Origin: Adiantum capillus-veneris
Lineage: Eukaryota; Streptophyta; Polypodiopsida; Polypodiales; Pteridaceae
Assembly: GCA_014529385.2 (NCBI GenBank)
Contig: CM043954.1
Location: 91,787,747 to 91,851,746, forward strand
Direction of reading: 5' to 3'
Length of the DNA stretch: 64,000 nt
Part shown: positions 62,485 to 64,000 of the stretch, one piece after another
Layout of the letters: each line of letters begins with the position of its first letter
How positions within the stretch are numbered: position 1 is the stretch's first letter
The notes under the pieces: model-generated
What the model saw: only the letters and a program-made list of their open reading frames with translations
What the model was told of the DNA's origin: nothing
Databases searched by the model: none
Position numbers and translations under genes: made by a program

Positions 62485-63286
62485 CCCCCCCCCCTCCCCA
62501 AGGTGCAAAAGAGAGAAAGGGAGCAGATGGAATAAGGCGGTGCCCCCCCTTCCCAAGAGATACCAAAAATGGGTGCCATACGGACCAATTAAGGGCAGTT
62601 TCCCAAATTGAACCCCCCACCCTATAAAAGTAAAAAAATAATCAAATTAGGGGCTTTTTGGCCTAGTTTTTGTGCCGTTTTGAAGCCTGCAAAGGGGAGC
62701 TCACTTACAGAGGAGTGTGCTTGTCAAAGCCCTTTGTATTTTCTTGTGTAAATGGCCATGTGATGGTAGTGTGAGTTTGTACATGTGTTTTGTGGAGTGC
62801 AATCGAGTTGTTGTTGCCTCGTCTTGCTGTTGTTTGGCCTTCCCCCCTTATCTTTACTTTCATGGTTCTCCTCGATGCCGGCTGTGTGGAAGTGTGTGCC
62901 CCCTCGGACCGATGGTATTTTGAGTGAGAGAGTGAGCGTGAGTTGTTGTGTGTGTGTGTGTAAGGGTGGAGACAGGTAGTGGTAGTACGTGTATCTTGTG
63001 TGGTGGTTTGTAGAGTGTGTGAGCAGTGGCAATCAAGCAGGCGGTGGTCTGCTAGGGTGAGTTGTGTGTTTGAAGGTGTTTTCTGAGAGGATAGGGGTGT
63101 TGTGAATACCCTGAGCTATAGAGCGGCCCTTGTGTTTGTGCCGGGTGTGTTTCCCCATTCCCCCTCTCCATCTTTGGTGCCCCCACGGAGGAGTATGATG
63201 ATGCTCCTAGTTGAAGTCGAAGTGGTGATTTTTGTGATGCCAAAGGTGTGGCCTTTGAAGAGCAGGTGCTGCTAGTGATGGCTTAG

Positions 63287-64000
63287 GCGGGATTTCCCAT
63301 TTTCACTGGGGTTGAAGATGCAAAAACTTGGCTTCAAGACTACGGATTGTTCGTGTTAGAAAGCGGTCTATCGAGAGAAGATGGTGCGGTACAGGTGTTC
63401 CCGCTCCTGGTTCATGGTAAAGCAAAGCTATGGTTCGATAGCCTTGGTGATGAAGAAAAAGCAGATTGGGAAGCCCTGGAGGCGGCTTTTCGAAGCAGGT
63501 TTGTTGCAGATGCGCAGCTAGATGAAGTAAAGTGGAAGCTAGAGAGTTTGAAGCAAAGCTTGCAAAGAGATTTTCAAGCGTTCGAGTGGCAGTTTGAAGC
63601 CCTTTGGGGAAAGTTAATCAAGGTAACTACTGCAGAAAATGTCAGTTTTTTGAAATTGTGTAAGTTCATGGATTGCCTGCATGAGGAAGTGCGAGATAAA
63701 GTGGAGGTAGATAGCCCAATGTTCTATGAGGAGGCGGTAGCTCTAGCGAGAGGGCGAACCAAGAAGATTTTGAAGAAGCGTGAGGCTAGGCGGTGTTTGC
63801 GAAATGCTGTGATGCCAAATCAGTGTGAGGTAGTGATAGCCGAGCCAAAGGTGGTGCAAAGAGAAGTGAAAGTGCTAGAAGAACCAAGGGTTCTTTGGCT
63901 GTAGAGAGACAGGATGGTTCCTATGCTGAAGATGCCGGCTAGAGTAGTTCCAATTCTGGAGGAAGTGCAGGTGGTTCCAGAGTGGACAAAGAATGTGCTG
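63287..64000 (+). pseudogene. gag of a further Ty3/gypsy element, runs off the window
   Basis: After an in-frame TAG at 63284 the frame reads GFPIFTGVEDAKTWLQDYGL, then VFPLLVHGKAKLWFDSLGDE (63395), WEALEAAFRSRFVADAQLDE (63470), LKQSLQRDFQAFEWQFEALW and MDCLHEEVRDKVEVD (63670). This is the retrotransposon gag domain, with the usual W-F and F..RF motifs. The first ATG in this stretch is at 63347, but homology begins upstream, so the true start is probably before the TAG. A second stop at 63902 is followed by in-frame text to the window end. The zinc knuckle is expected to the right. Confidence 0.85.

Larger units (their letters stand above)
61020..63230. other. GC-richer region, probably LTR and leader of the following gypsy element
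   Basis: Base composition changes here to G-rich on the plus strand. A TATA-like TATAAAAG at 62622 and a possible primer site TTGGTGCCCCCACGG near 63173 would suit a 5' LTR and leader ahead of the gag at 63287, but no second LTR is in the window. Several 60-120-codon open stretches exist (for example 61158-61523) with no recognisable domain. Confidence 0.4.

Overview
The window is repeat DNA from what looks like a large, transposon-rich plant nuclear genome. The evidence is the density of Ty3/gypsy and Ty1/copia LTR retrotransposons nested in one another, plant-type primer sites (TGGTATCAGAGC for initiator tRNA-Met; TGGCGCC types), an hAT-like MITE family, and very long AG, AC, AT and poly-G microsatellites. 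I see no convincing host gene, rRNA, tRNA or CRISPR array. The microsatellite load would suit a fern or another big-genome plant, but the species cannot be read from this sequence. Nearly every coding region is a decayed retrotransposon reading frame with stops and frameshifts.

Layout. 1-2999: 3.5 copies of an ~847-bp tandem satellite. 3000-8205: unassigned DNA with microsatellites, degenerate duplications and two Helitron-like termini. 8685-9832: a ~280-bp-period array with one palindrome per repeat, followed by gag-like remnants (to 11263). 11264-32257: a minus-strand LTR element (called B) with LTRs, primer site and polypurine tract. Its left LTR is split by an 8.2-kb terminal-inverted-repeat insertion (12080-20309) full of microsatellites. 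The interior of B holds a block on the minus strand: the 5' half of an element A (LTR 24497-25406), a gag fragment of a host element F (25412-26064, carrying a MITE), and the 3' LTR of an element E (26065-26528). 32258-39100: the F gag start, then the 5' LTR and gag-pol of E on the plus strand. 39228-43885: a chromovirus-like element G, broken in its chromodomain. 43889-50900: a second F-type element (F2) with gag, RT, RNase H, integrase, an in-frame retropepsin-like domain after the integrase, and a 3' LTR. 50901-56716: the 3' half of element A, which carries a long pol-less ORF and a 3' LTR. 56717-58297: the rest of the F gag and its protease. 58300-59800: a deleted copia element on the minus strand. 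61020-64000: a GC-richer region that ends in the gag of another gypsy element and runs off the window.

How the parts fit. The main result is structural. The two LTRs of A lie ~30 kb apart in opposite orientation but carry the same 5-bp target duplication (TGTGG). The two LTRs of E are likewise inverted relative to each other, with flanks GTATA and ATATA. If each element is removed on paper, the flanking F gag reads through in frame at both sites, including a zinc knuckle split between 25.4 kb and 56.7 kb. So A and E each inserted once into one F element, and a later inverted transposition (or paired inversions) moved a block into the interior of B. A misassembly is the main alternative. The second notable point is the F2 domain order, with a protease-like domain after the integrase. 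The third is the recurrence of ~280-bp-spaced palindromes in the leader regions of at least two element families.
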